Shown: positions 26,229 to 35,382, counted from the first letter of the stretch. The stretch: DNA of 64,000 nt from Planctomycetota bacterium (GCA_016195405.1 JACPZP010000015.1:32894-96893); one strand, 5' to 3'. Program-made: numbers and translations. The notes: generated from the sequence alone by a model not told the origin.

Positions 26229-26318
26229 TTCGTCGTGGGGGTGGCCGGAAAAGGCCTCCTCGCAAAACAAGCTCTGTATGGCACCCTAAAAAACCAGTTT
26301 TTCAACCATGCCCAAATC

Positions 26319-28430
26319 TCACGCCCCTTGCTTTCGTGCCGCAGCCGCCAACTCGAGAAAGTATTGCTCCGAATCGCGATTGCTTTGTTTGCGCGCTCCT
26401 TCCAACCCCTGCTCGGCGAAATGAAGCGCCCGACGCGATTCCCGAGCCGACAACATCGCTTCGGCGGCGCTGCCCCGGTACTTGAGTTCATCAGGCAGGC
26501 GAGCGATTAGGCGATCGAAAACATCCTGTCCCTCGGCAATCTGGCCCGCCTTCACGTGAATTTGTGCCCGGCGCAACTCGTAGTCGTTGCGGCGCTTACC
26601 GGCGTTATGCTCGCAGTCGTCTTTTTCCCCGTCGTTGATCAGGTCCAGCGCCGCGGTGGTGTTGCCTTCCGCAAGCGCTAGCTGGACCAAGTGATTGTAA
26701 AAGACCAAGCGATCGGGGCGCTCCGCGCGCGTCGGCTTCGCCACCAACGTTCGCGCAAACTTGCCGGCCAGGTCGCGGGCGTCCAGCTTCATGGCCGCTT
26801 GAAATGCTTCCTCGAGTTGTGCTTCGGCCAACTCGTCGACGTTCAGTCCTAAAAGTTCCGTGGCGCCCATCGCGGCGATGTCGGGAGTGGCTTCTTTTCC
26901 GGAGGTCGCTTCGGCGCCGACTGCGGCGTCGGCGCCTCCGCCCAGGTTCAGCTTTCGCCGCAGCCGGCCGAAATCGTAAGGGAATTGCGCTATCGCAGCC
27001 ACTTCCTCCATGAACTGAATCACGCCGCGCAGCTTCTTCCGCAACCCCGCCTGGCCCGCGGCGTCAATGGGCGGCACGTTGCCCAGCGACTTGAGCGGCC
27101 GCTGCAGCCAGGTCTCTTCGACGAACTTCGTGAAGGACTCGGCCAATCGCTTCTCGAACTCCTCTTTCGAAACGCCCGGCGGCGGAAACAGAAGCGCCTC
27201 GGAGAAGACGTCGTTAAACTTGACCGGGCCCCGAATGCGACTGACTTGGCTGATTTGTCCAAGATGGGGCCGCAACGATTCCAGAGCGATATCGACCGCG
27301 TCTTCGCGCGTGTTCCATAGATGCAGGATATTGTTGAGGAACAGAAAGAAGGCGCCCAATCGCCGGCTTTGCTTAGCCTCCAATTCGGGCGTCAAGGCCG
27401 GCGGCGGAGGCAACAGCACCATCCCCTGCAATACGGTGCGCTCCTCATTGAGCTGCAAACCTGCCAGCGTTCCGTCCTTCTGCAGCTCGTTCACCGCCTG
27501 TGCGAATCTTTGCGGCTCCAGCACCGCCATGCCGCGGCTGTGCTGCAGGTAATCCGCCTCATCGACCGTTCCCTGGCCGCAGCGTAGAATTTCACCCAAC
27601 GTCCACGCGGCGCCGGCACGTTCCTCATCCCCCTCAAGATCGACGTAGCGATCGAATGCTTCCAGGGCCGGAGCGTTGGCGCCGAGCCAAGCCTGGACCA
27701 GTCCCAAGTTGTACCACGCGGGTGCGTCGTTTGGGTCATCTTGCGTCAGTTGCTCGAACGCACGTGTGGCGTCACTCAATTTGCCGCTGCCGGCGCTTGC
27801 CAACGCCGTTTCCCAAGCTTGCCGGCGCTCAGGCGTTACACCGGCGGCGATTGGCATGAACTTGTACTCCGGCTTGGCCGATTTGGGCACGTTGGGGTTG
27901 TTCGGCCCGAAGACGGCTTCGATGGTCTCGCGCAGCTGGGCGTCGTTGGGATGGAAGCGTATGGAAAGCGCCGCCGCCGCTCGCGCCGCCAGCGGGTGAT
28001 TCAGCCTCATCTCGCAATCGAAGATCGCCGTGTAAAGCTGGGCCAGGATCGGACCGGCCTGCGGATCGTACAAATCCGCCGCCTTGCGGTAAAGCATAAG
28101 CGCGCCGGCAACTTCCCCCTCATGGAGGCGAAAACTGCCTTTGAGGAAATGGCCGAACGGGTATTTGGGATTGACGTCGAACGCCTTTTGCAGGGCGGCC
28201 TCGGCTTCCTCGACTTTTTCGAGGTTGTAAAGCAGCTCCGCCTTGCGCCCCCAGGCCTCCGGATTGTCGGCGTGTTCGGTCGTAAGCCTTTCCATGGTGC
28301 GCAGGGCGGCCTCGTGCTGCCCTTCAGCGTCTTGGCGAAATGCTTTGTCGATTTCAACGTGAATCGGCTGGCAGCACCATTTGAACTTCTTGCCGCTGCC
28401 GCACGGACAGGGATCATAGGGAGCAAGCAC
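26319..28430 (-). CDS. SEC-C motif and TPR protein
   Basis: 703 residues. The N-terminus PYDPCPCGSGKKFKWCC is a SEC-C zinc-binding motif (CxCxSGxxxKxCC), as found at the SecA C-terminus and in many nucleic-acid- or ribosome-associated proteins. TPR-like helices follow (ALRTMERLTTEHADNPEAWGRKAELLY, DAPAWYNLGLVQAWLGANAPALEAFDRYV). A central region of unknown fold (~330-520) and further helical repeats toward the C-terminus (LALAEGNTTAALDLIND) complete the protein. Likely a scaffold; role unknown. Divergence of gene order and a palindromic repeat at 28506-28558 separate it from the next gene. Confidence 0.88.
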   Translation of the reverse strand: MLAPYDPCPCGSGKKFKWCCQPIHVEIDKAFRQDAEGQHEAALRTMERLTTEHADNPEAWGRKAELLYNLEKVEEAEAALQKAFDVNPKYPFGHFLKGSFRLHEGEVAGALMLYRKAADLYDPQAGPILAQLYTAIFDCEMRLNHPLAARAAAALSIRFHPNDAQLRETIEAVFGPNNPNVPKSAKPEYKFMPIAAGVTPERRQAWETALASAGSGKLSDATRAFEQLTQDDPNDAPAWYNLGLVQAWLGANAPALEAFDRYVDLEGDEERAGAAWTLGEILRCGQGTVDEADYLQHSRGMAVLEPQRFAQAVNELQKDGTLAGLQLNEERTVLQGMVLLPPPPALTPELEAKQSRRLGAFFLFLNNILHLWNTREDAVDIALESLRPHLGQISQVSRIRGPVKFNDVFSEALLFPPPGVSKEEFEKRLAESFTKFVEETWLQRPLKSLGNVPPIDAAGQAGLRKKLRGVIQFMEEVAAIAQFPYDFGRLRRKLNLGGGADAAVGAEATSGKEATPDIAAMGATELLGLNVDELAEAQLEEAFQAAMKLDARDLAGKFARTLVAKPTRAERPDRLVFYNHLVQLALAEGNTTAALDLINDGEKDDCEHNAGKRRNDYELRRAQIHVKAGQIAEGQDVFDRLIARLPDELKYRGSAAEAMLSARESRRALHFAEQGLEGARKQSNRDSEQYFLELAAAARKQGA

Positions 28431-28505
28431 GTTATGGTCCTTCCTGAGTGGCGAGGCGATGTCCTTTCACTCAGGATAGCGGACGGTTAGGCGCTTGGCA
28501 CGTCC

Positions 28506-28558
28506 CCGCTTGGCGTTTCGCGCTCGCTGCGCGCCATGCGTGCGCGAAACGCAAGCGG
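28506..28558. repeat. Palindromic repeat, CCGCTTGCGTTTCGCGC family
   Basis: Arms 28506-28523 and 28542-28558 pair around a GC-rich loop. Single arms of the family occur at 29760-29779, 40225-40243 and 52180-52200. It lies between two minus-strand genes, just after the stop of the thioredoxin-family gene. Confidence 0.65.
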
Positions 28559-28564
28559 CAGACG

Positions 28565-29695
28565 CTATTTACTCCCTTCCGCCTCTGCCAACAACTCGTC
28601 CACGGCCTTATCCATCTCCTTGCCGCGGACGTGCTTGTAGCGGATGACGCCCTTGTGATCGAGCACGTAGATCGTTGGCCAACCGTGGACGTTCCAGGCT
28701 TGCGAGATCGGCCCAGCCGTTCCTTCCGGACCGTTCCAGAATGAACGCCAGGTGATCTTTTCTTTTTCGAGGCGCGGCTTGAGAACTTCCTTGTCTGGAT
28801 CGGAATTGACGCCGATAAGTGCGAACGCCTTGCCTTCGAGACGTTTCACGAGCGACCGCTCGTGCGGGTACATGGCCCGGCAAGGCCCTCACCAATCCCC
28901 CCAGAAATCGATCACCACTACCTTCCCTCGATAGTCGCTGAGTTTGAACTTGGCGCCGTCGAGGTCTTCGGCTTCGATATCGGGCGCGGTCTTGCCGATG
29001 CGCAGATTGCGAATCTCAAACAATTCTCCTTTTGCCTCGTCGCCGAGCGTGCGCTGGCCCTTACGCATCATGCGCGGGCAATCGCTGTAATCCTTGAGGA
29101 TCAAGTCAAAGGCCTTTTCGGCCGCTGCCGCGAGTTTTTCGGATTCTTCGTTGTTCTTGAATTCCACGGCGCCGAACTTCCTGCCTACTTCCCAGGCCAA
29201 AGCCATCATCGCTTGACCGCGAGCAGTCCGGTCCTGGTTCCTTTCCGCGACCGCATGGATTAGCGCGGAGGCGGCTTTGTACTCCTTCGGGTTGGCCCGA
29301 TCGTGAGGCGGATAATAGCCAAGCCAAGCGACGATCTTGGCGACTTTCGGGTTGGCGGCGTGGTGCTCCGTGGCGAGTTCCATCGCTGGGATTCCAGCGG
29401 GAAGGTAGTAAGCACGCGGCACGGTTAGGACAAACTCCAAGGCATCGAGCGCGTCATCGGACTTCGGCTCCGTCTTGGCCAAGTCGACCGCCGCCTGAAA
29501 GAGCTCGCTTTGGCGCTTTTCGAACTCCTTACTTGAGATTTTTGGCGTCCCCTTGGGCGGCTTGTAAAACGCTTCTTCAGCAGCCTTGTAGTCTTTTTTG
29601 ATGGCTGCCAGTTTTTCGGCGATTGAGTCGCCTGCCGTGGCGACTGCGGTAAACGCCGCTAGCAGCAGGCCCCCTGCACAATACTTTAGTCTCAT
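28565..29695 (-). CDS. Thioredoxin-fold (TlpA-like) protein, candidate selenoprotein
   Basis: Read through an in-frame UGA at 28889-28891, this is one 376-residue exported protein: signal peptide 1-21, a helical domain (~25-230), then a redoxin domain starting APDIEAEDLDGAKFKLSDYRGKVVVIDFWGDW. The UGA is residue 269 and occupies the first Cys of the W-C-G-P-C active site (W-UGA-G-P-C). The downstream half keeps the thioredoxin fold, including GWPTIYVLDHKG with the cis-Pro. A hairpin with loop CGGUCG begins 25 nt after the UGA, resembling a bacterial SECIS. Selenocysteine is the best explanation. A Cys-to-stop mutation or sequencing error is the alternative. No selABCD gene is in the window. 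Confidence 0.8.
28828..28891 (-). promoter_or_regulatory. Candidate bacterial SECIS element with UGA
   Basis: Downstream of the UGA, CACGAG (28859-28864) and CUCGUG (28847-28852) form a 6-bp stem with loop CGGUCG. An outer 7-bp stem pairs CCUUGCC (28879-28885) with GGCAAGG (28828-28834). The loop starts 31 nt after the UGA and has G as its second base, within the 16-37 nt spacing and loop rule described for bacterial SECIS. The loop GGUC is the same tetranucleotide found in the E. coli fdhF SECIS loop. Confidence 0.6.
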
Positions 29696-29731
29696 AAGTC
29701 ACTCCTGAGCCAAACGATTCTGTCGTCTTAT

Positions 29732-32700
29732 CTACGATCCACGCTCACCATGTGCTATGCGAGCGCGAAACGCAAGCGGGTACGCATTCGACTTCTCCCA
29801 ATAATAAGATGTGGGCGCGATGGGCGCGTTCTTCAGCCCGTACAGATACTCGACGATATCGAGCAGGTCATCCTCACTCAAAAACAACATCAAATTGTCC
29901 GGCATCAGCGACAACGGCGACTTTTGCCTGCTGACCACGTCCTTGGCGGCGATCTTGTGATCCTTGACATTGACATCTCGCAGGATCAGGTGGTCCTTCG
30001 TGTCCTCGACGACGATGCCGTTAATCGTCTTGCCGTCGGCGGTTTCGACGATCCATTGAATGTACTGATCCGCGATGGCCCGGCTCGGATAGAGGATCGA
30101 TTCGAGCAAATTCTGCCGGCTCGCCTTGGAGCCAATGGTGCTGAGATCCGGCCCCGCGCTGCCGCCGGTGCCGTTGATCGTATGGCACTTGAGGCAGGCG
30201 GCGTCGTTTTTCAAGGTCAAGGCCATGATCTGTTCGCCGCGCACCGGGTTGCCTTTGCGCGCCAAGAGCGCTGGGATGCTGGGCAGGTTCTTGGGATCGA
30301 ATTTCGGCGGCGCGGGCAGGCTCGATTGCGCCTGCTTTTTAATGTCGGGGAAGGGACTGTTGCGCAATAGCCGCGCGAGGTCCGCAGTTAGATCGGCATT
30401 CAATTTCTTGTCCTTGAAGGCTTGCAACAACCACTCGGCCCCGTCTTTGTTCGCCGCCAGGCCACCGACCGCAACTTGCCGCTCCTGCCGTTTACGTTTC
30501 GCGCTCACAGCAATGTCGCGGAGAACATCGCGCGATTTCGGCGAATCCTGCAATGCCAGAGCGCCGATCGCCTCCAGCCGCAAGTCTTCAGGGGAGTCGT
30601 CGTTCTGTGCCAGTTCTCCGAGAACCTCCGCAGCCTTCTCGTACTTGTAACCCGCCAACGCCTTGACCGCCGTCATCCTCAATAGCAACGGTTCCTTCGG
30701 ATCTGCCGTCGCAACGATTTTCGGCAGCCACTTTGTATTCTCCGTCGCCGCCGCCAGTGCAATCGCCGTTTCGCGCTCGCTAGTACTTTGCAGGAGCTTG
30801 TCGATAATCTGCTCCAACTCGGTACTCTTACAAAGCTCCTTCCACTTGCCGCCTAGCTGATTCTTCAGATGAGCCAGAATGTGATCGCGAACGTCCTTGG
30901 ATTTCTCCGCCGCGAGGCATTTCACGAGCGCGAAACCGCAAGCGGGGTCGTTCTGTCCGGCGAGGATGTCGATGATCTGCAGGCGCTGTGAAGCCGCGAG
31001 CGGCGTGGCCAGATGTTTCTCCAGCATCGCCACCATCCCCGGCGGCCGCAATTCCCACACCAGCCCAGCGACCTTGTCGTTCCAATCGGGAAAATGTTCC
31101 TCGAAATCCCAAAGAATTGCAGCTCGGCGCTTATCGATATCCGAGTTGATACCCGGATGTCCCACGGCGATGCCGATGGCCGCGAGATAGAAGCGATCTT
31201 TCGCGTCGTATTGCTTGGCGAGTGCGTGGATCAAAGGTCTTGTGATTTCTGGATTTGGACTACTCTCGTCTCGAAGAAGCAATAACGCCTCTGTTCTCAA
31301 CTTGGGACCCGATTTTTGTAAGAAGTTCTCAATTCCGGCGGCGCTCCGATCGATTGATACGCCTCCTGTCCGCGACCTGAGTGCTCGTAGGGCCAGTACC
31401 TGAATTTGTGAATTCGCCTCATCGAGTGCCTCAAGGAGGGGCCTAAGCACGGAATGGATCTTCTTCTCGTTGGTCATTATCGTGCGTAGGTTTGAATGTT
31501 TTGAGAGCGTAGCGAGATGCCACATGCTTCGAGCGCGATAAGAGGTTTCGGTCGATTTGAAAGCGGACTCGACGAGTTGTTCAATCGTGCTTCTGTCATT
31601 CTCCGTTTCAGGAATGAATCCCAACTCGGCATCGATTTCATCTTTAGGCAACTTTGCTTTCAATGTAAGAAGCCTTGATACCCCCATTGAACGCATTGCG
31701 AGATTGGGCGAGCGCAAGTTCGCGATGATATCACCATTCGAGACCGAGGCGTTTCGGCCTCTAATCGGAGCATGGCCCTTCGGCGCCACGCGATAAATCC
31801 GCCCCCTCGTGAAGTCTCCGATCCCATGCCCACCCACGCCGGGATCGTACCAATCCGCGACGAACACGGAGCCGTCCGGGGCGACGCAGACATCCGACGG
31901 CCGAAACCAGCTATCGGTGCTGGTGACCATGTCCTCGCGCTCGACTTCGTAGCCGGCGCCTTTTTCTTTCAGATGATAGCAACTCAGGCGTCCCGGACCG
32001 GCGTCGGTGTGCAGCGGCTGTCCCCAGTATTTCTTGGGCAAAAGCGTGCCTTCATAGAAGCACATGCCCGTTGGTGAGCCGCGCCCGGTACGCAGGACTT
32101 TCGGCACCACGCCGGGCTGTTCCTCGTGCCAGTGGGTTTGATCTTTGCCGCGCGGGTGATAGCCGTAGTTGCCGCCGGGCATGACGTAGCAGATGCGAGT
32201 CTGGTCGAGGCCGTCGTCGTCGTTGTCCGAGATGAAGATGGTGCCGAAGCTGTCGATGGCCGGCTTGTAATTGTTGCGGAAGTTGTGGGCGATCAATTCC
32301 AGGTTCTTGCCGTCGAGGTCGCAGCGCCAGATCGTGCCCGCCCGGCAATCGGTGCTGTTGGAAGTCCACTTGCGGCCATTGCCGTCGGAGCTTTGCAAGT
32401 TCTTGACGCCGGTGTCGCCGACGGAGAAATAGAGCTTGTTGTCCGGCCCGATGACGATGCCGTGAACGCCGTGGTCGTGATCGTAGCCGCCGAAGCCGGT
32501 GAGCAGGATCTTGGGCGGCCCGTCCGCCTTGCCGTCGCCGTCCTTGTCCTCGAAGACGTAAATGTGCGGCGAATGGCAGACGTAGACCTTGCAGCCCTTG
32601 CCGTCGGGATAAGGCGCGACGGCAATGCCCAAGGGCGCGATGAAGTCAGGTGCTTGATAGAAGATAGTTCGCTTATCCGCTTTGCCGGCTCCCTTGGTGT

Positions 32701-33007
32701 CTTCGAGGATGACGATGCAATCGCCTTCCGGCCGGCGCAGCTTCTTTTGGCCGAACAGCTTTTGCCGATAGTTCACCGACTCGCAATACCAAACCCGGCC
32801 TTTGTGATCGATGTCGAAGCAGGTGGGATTAATGCACAACGGCTCCGACGCCCAGAGTTTGAGTTCGAGGCCATCGGAGACTTTGAAGGATTGCTCCGCT
32901 TTTTCGGGAGGAAGCTGGGCAGATACGGGTGACGACGGCGCCGACACCAGCAAAAGCAGAAGCGCCATCGACAATCGATTGAACGTGATTGACGGTCTCG
33001 GAAGCAT
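29732..33007 (-). CDS. PVC-type haem-binding (CxxCH) dehydrogenase with HEAT repeats
   Basis: 1091 residues from the ATG at 33007, which opens a signal peptide (FNRLSMALLLLLVSAPSSPVSAQ). Residues ~30-430 are a beta-propeller of the soluble glucose/membrane-bound dehydrogenase type (FDIDHKGRVWYCESVNYRQK, GTIFISDNDDDGLDQTRICYVMPGGNYGYHPRG). HEAT-like helices (~500-900) and a C-terminal cytochrome c domain (CLKCHTINGTGGSAGPDLSTIGSKASRQNLLESILYPSRAI) follow. The Met ligand is probably in SLMPDNLM. Periplasmic oxidation of sugars or alcohols is likely by family. The tail after YLYGLKN is unusual: its last ~20 residues are encoded across a dispersed repeat arm. The start is 2 nt from the hicA stop. 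Confidence 0.93.
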   Translation of the reverse strand: MLPRPSITFNRLSMALLLLLVSAPSSPVSAQLPPEKAEQSFKVSDGLELKLWASEPLCINPTCFDIDHKGRVWYCESVNYRQKLFGQKKLRRPEGDCIVILEDTKGAGKADKRTIFYQAPDFIAPLGIAVAPYPDGKGCKVYVCHSPHIYVFEDKDGDGKADGPPKILLTGFGGYDHDHGVHGIVIGPDNKLYFSVGDTGVKNLQSSDGNGRKWTSNSTDCRAGTIWRCDLDGKNLELIAHNFRNNYKPAIDSFGTIFISDNDDDGLDQTRICYVMPGGNYGYHPRGKDQTHWHEEQPGVVPKVLRTGRGSPTGMCFYEGTLLPKKYWGQPLHTDAGPGRLSCYHLKEKGAGYEVEREDMVTSTDSWFRPSDVCVAPDGSVFVADWYDPGVGGHGIGDFTRGRIYRVAPKGHAPIRGRNASVSNGDIIANLRSPNLAMRSMGVSRLLTLKAKLPKDEIDAELGFIPETENDRSTIEQLVESAFKSTETSYRARSMWHLATLSKHSNLRTIMTNEKKIHSVLRPLLEALDEANSQIQVLALRALRSRTGGVSIDRSAAGIENFLQKSGPKLRTEALLLLRDESSPNPEITRPLIHALAKQYDAKDRFYLAAIGIAVGHPGINSDIDKRRAAILWDFEEHFPDWNDKVAGLVWELRPPGMVAMLEKHLATPLAASQRLQIIDILAGQNDPACGFALVKCLAAEKSKDVRDHILAHLKNQLGGKWKELCKSTELEQIIDKLLQSTSERETAIALAAATENTKWLPKIVATADPKEPLLLRMTAVKALAGYKYEKAAEVLGELAQNDDSPEDLRLEAIGALALQDSPKSRDVLRDIAVSAKRKRQERQVAVGGLAANKDGAEWLLQAFKDKKLNADLTADLARLLRNSPFPDIKKQAQSSLPAPPKFDPKNLPSIPALLARKGNPVRGEQIMALTLKNDAACLKCHTINGTGGSAGPDLSTIGSKASRQNLLESILYPSRAIADQYIQWIVETADGKTINGIVVEDTKDHLILRDVNVKDHKIAAKDVVSRQKSPLSLMPDNLMLFLSEDDLLDIVEYLYGLKNAPIAPTSYYWEKSNAYPLAFRARIAHGERGS

Positions 33008-33009
33008 CG

Positions 33010-33204
33010 TTAGAGTCCTTGTGGGAGCGGAATTCCCAAACGACGGCAAATTCCTTTCGCGGTTCCGCGCTTCAACTTCGTGTGACGCGGAATCGGCGAT
33101 CGCCCTAGCGTCAAAGGATTTATCCAGATATCGTGCTTGCCGCCGTGGTGATGAAGGAAGCATCCGTGAAATCGAAGGTGTTTTTCGAGGGCGCGGCGAT
33201 TCAC
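33010..33204 (-). CDS. hicA: HicA family toxin
   Basis: 64 residues from a GTG at 33204. The HicA pattern is present: ALEKHLRFHGCFLHHHGGKHDIWINP, with the catalytic His in GGKHDIW, followed by the IPRHTKLKRGTAKGICRRLGIP tail. HicA is a double-stranded RNA-binding-like fold mRNA interferase. It begins 6 nt after the hicB stop and ends 2 nt before the start of the haem protein gene, so all three may share a transcript. Confidence 0.85.
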   Translation of the reverse strand: MNRRALEKHLRFHGCFLHHHGGKHDIWINPLTLGRSPIPRHTKLKRGTAKGICRRLGIPLPQGL

Positions 33205-33210
33205 AGTGAC

Positions 33211-33435
33211 TCAACCCTTGTTGTTCCGGGCTACGAGATCGCGCATTAATTTGGAGCGTGACATCTTAAGGGCTTGGAGGGCATCGCGGGCATTATCGAA
33301 TGCCTCTTCGAGGGACTCCGCCTCGGTAATAAGCTCCGGATCAAGAGGGGAAGTCACGAGGTACCCACCCTCGTCGGCAGGTTCCAGTCTAAGTGTTAAT
33401 TTGCCATCGCTGGCGGTGAATGTCTTCTTTGCCAT
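33211..33435 (-). CDS. hicB: HicB family antitoxin
   Basis: 74 residues: LRLEPADEGGYLVTSPLDPELITEAESLEEAFDNARDALQAL is the partly degraded RNase H-like HicB fold, with no added DNA-binding domain. It should bind and neutralise the HicA encoded next. The order antitoxin-toxin is one of the two known arrangements. Divergent from the gene at 33497, with a 61-bp promoter gap. Confidence 0.82.
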   Translation of the reverse strand: MAKKTFTASDGKLTLRLEPADEGGYLVTSPLDPELITEAESLEEAFDNARDALQALKMSRSKLMRDLVARNNKG

Positions 33436-33496
33436 GATGTTGTAAGTATAAGGAGCAGGTCGATCATTCTCCAGGCAAATCGGTGGGCGCTAAACT

Positions 33497-34342
33497 GTGG
33501 ATGCGGCCATGCGCAGTGACCAATCAGAAACGAACAGCCGCTGGTTGTGGCCCATACGCCTACCAAATTATGTGGGGGAAACGATTCTGCGCGGCGCGTT
33601 GGCACTTAACTGCCGCCTCGGATGCTGGCCTAACTGGGCAATCGTCGGAATCGCAGTTGGAGTGGTCCCTTTCTTCGCAGCTCAATTAGTAGGCACCGGC
33701 GTGGTCGCTCTCTTCAGCGCGGCGGCGCTCACGATTCTCGTGGTGGCCGCAGCGGCGCGTGATCATCTCGTAAAAGGACTCGTGTGCATCGGCGCCGCCT
33801 ATGGCGCCCATAGCGTCTTTACCATCTCATTGGCATTTTGGCAGCCGGCTGTCGCAGATCAACTCTACCCCGACGGTGCAACGTATTGGCAAAAGACTTT
33901 GGCGTGGCTGGATACGGGTCAAAGCGACGAGTACGAACCGCGGCGCTGGCTCGTCGTTCATGCCGTCCTGATTATCGGCATGGCGTTGGCGGCTTATCCG
34001 ACTCTGGGCCTGGTTCCGCTCTTTCACGCCTTTCACCAACTGGATTTGATGAATTGCTATGTTGGCCGACTACTTGCTCAATCGGACCGTCCGTTGCTTA
34101 CGCTTCTGCTTGGCTGGCATCCATGGTCGCTCTTGCGCGGCCTTGGATTCGCCGTGCTGATTTTCGAGGTGGTGAGCCTCTCGCTCGCACGATTGTCCGG
34201 CGCACCGCTCAGCACGAAGCCCCGCCGAATGGCACGCTGGCTGGCCGCCCTTTTTTTACTGTCGGCGGACGCGGCCCTCAAGTATTGTTGCTTAGACACG
34301 ATTCGGTCCGAATTGGCGGCGACTCTCGCAGGAGCGCACTGA
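33497..34342 (+). CDS. Multi-pass membrane protein, function unknown
   Basis: 281 residues (GTG at 33497; ATG at 33509 is equally possible). About five to six hydrophobic helices: WAIVGIAVGVVPFFAAQLVG, VVALFSAAALTILVVAAA, LVVHAVLIIGMALAAYP, LRGLGFAVLIFEVVSLSLA and a final WLAALFLLSADAALKY. A loop of about 60 residues (FWQPAVADQLYPDGATYWQKTLAWLDTGQ) lies between the third and fourth. No motif that I recognise. It is followed by a zinc-ribbon membrane protein and a B3/B4 protein on the same strand. Confidence 0.7.
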   Translation: MDAAMRSDQSETNSRWLWPIRLPNYVGETILRGALALNCRLGCWPNWAIVGIAVGVVPFFAAQLVGTGVVALFSAAALTILVVAAAARDHLVKGLVCIGAAYGAHSVFTISLAFWQPAVADQLYPDGATYWQKTLAWLDTGQSDEYEPRRWLVVHAVLIIGMALAAYPTLGLVPLFHAFHQLDLMNCYVGRLLAQSDRPLLTLLLGWHPWSLLRGLGFAVLIFEVVSLSLARLSGAPLSTKPRRMARWLAALFLLSADAALKYCCLDTIRSELAATLAGAH

Positions 34343-34378
34343 CCACGTGGCATTCGAGATGCGAAAGGAACTCCAACC

Positions 34379-34744
34379 ATGATCCGATTCCCGTGTCCCA
34401 AGTGCAAGACGCAGTTCTCCGTTGACAACTCCTTTGCCGGCGGCACCGCGGATTGTACGTGGTGCGGGGAAAAGATGACCATACCTCAAGCGTATGCCGC
34501 CGGCGCCGTCACCGACGACGAGCGCGATCCAAACCTGGCGGCATTGCAGCCGGAATCGTCTTCCCATGCCGTGCAGGACGGCGGACCTAATCCCTATCAG
34601 CTACCTGAATATCAAGGAGACCATCGGCCTCCACAGGCAAGCTCCGGGTCCGGCATAAACGGCTGGGTTGTCTTCATCTTGATTATCGTCGTCTTGAACT
34701 TGGTGTTGATTCCTTTGACAGGATGGGCAATCATCCCGCGTTAG
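34379..34744 (+). CDS. Small zinc-ribbon protein with C-terminal membrane helix
   Basis: 121 residues. N-terminal zinc ribbon FPCPKCKTQFSVDNSFAGGTADCTWCGEKM (two CxxC pairs), a Pro/Gln-rich linker and a C-terminal helix GWVVFILIIVVLNLVLIPLTG (~95-115). This MJ0042-like ribbon plus tail-anchor arrangement is common in planctomycetes and other bacteria; function unknown. AAGGA stands about ten bases before the ATG. Same strand as both neighbours, 36 bp and 14 bp away. Confidence 0.8.
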   Translation: MIRFPCPKCKTQFSVDNSFAGGTADCTWCGEKMTIPQAYAAGAVTDDERDPNLAALQPESSSHAVQDGGPNPYQLPEYQGDHRPPQASSGSGINGWVVFILIIVVLNLVLIPLTGWAIIPR

Positions 34745-34758
34745 AATTGTGAGTTTGC

Positions 34759-35382
34759 ATGTTGGTCATTGATCCGCATCCGCTGCTTGACTTGCGCGCC
34801 TTCACGACCACTTTCCCCAATCCACGCGGCGAGATTTCTTCCTCGTCTGATTTCCGGGCGCTCCTCGCTCTCGACGCCGCCGCTCCCTTTCACAGCGATG
34901 ACCAGGTGCGCGAAGCCGTGCGAGCCCTTTTGCGCCATGGCGGCTTCAAGCCGACCGGGCGCAGCAAGCCGGCCTCCGAGTATCTTCTTCGCGCCGTCGG
35001 CGACGGATCGCTCGGCCCGATCAATCTTGCCGTCGATGCGTGCAACGTGGTGTCGCTGCACAGCGGGCTGCCGATCAGCGTCGTCGATCTGGACAATGCC
35101 AAGGAGCCGTTCCGCGTTGGGATCGCGCCGCCGGAAGCCTCGTACGTCTTCAACCAATCCGGCCAATCGATGGACCTGAGCGGCTTGCTGTGCCTCTTCG
35201 ACGCCGTCGGACCGTGTGCCAACGCCGTCAAGGACGCCCAACGAACGAAAACGAGCGGCGAGACCCGGCGAACGCTGTCGGTGATCTGGGGAACCAATGC
35301 GTTGCCGGGGCGGGCGGAACAGGCGGCGACTTGGTATCGGGCGTTGCTCGAGAAACACGGCTCCTCGACCGCCCCCGTTTAG
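34759..35382 (+). CDS. Stand-alone B3/B4 tRNA-binding domain protein
   Basis: 207 residues matching the B3/B4 domain of phenylalanyl-tRNA synthetase beta subunit: FKPTGRSKPASEYLLRAV (~71-88), INLAVDACNVVSLHSGLPISVVDLD (~95-119) and VFNQSGQSMDLSGLLCLFDAVGP. In PheT this domain holds the editing site; free-standing homologues are thought to edit or bind aminoacyl-tRNAs, but activity is inferred. The stop codon TAG lies inside the left arm of the palindrome at 35374-35465. Confidence 0.85.
   Translation: MLVIDPHPLLDLRAFTTTFPNPRGEISSSSDFRALLALDAAAPFHSDDQVREAVRALLRHGGFKPTGRSKPASEYLLRAVGDGSLGPINLAVDACNVVSLHSGLPISVVDLDNAKEPFRVGIAPPEASYVFNQSGQSMDLSGLLCLFDAVGPCANAVKDAQRTKTSGETRRTLSVIWGTNALPGRAEQAATWYRALLEKHGSSTAPV

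Noticed and set aside
26067..26318. Possible insertion-sequence remnant after the BBP7 gene
   Set aside because: The duplicated segment lacks terminal inverted repeats, target duplication or transposase similarity.
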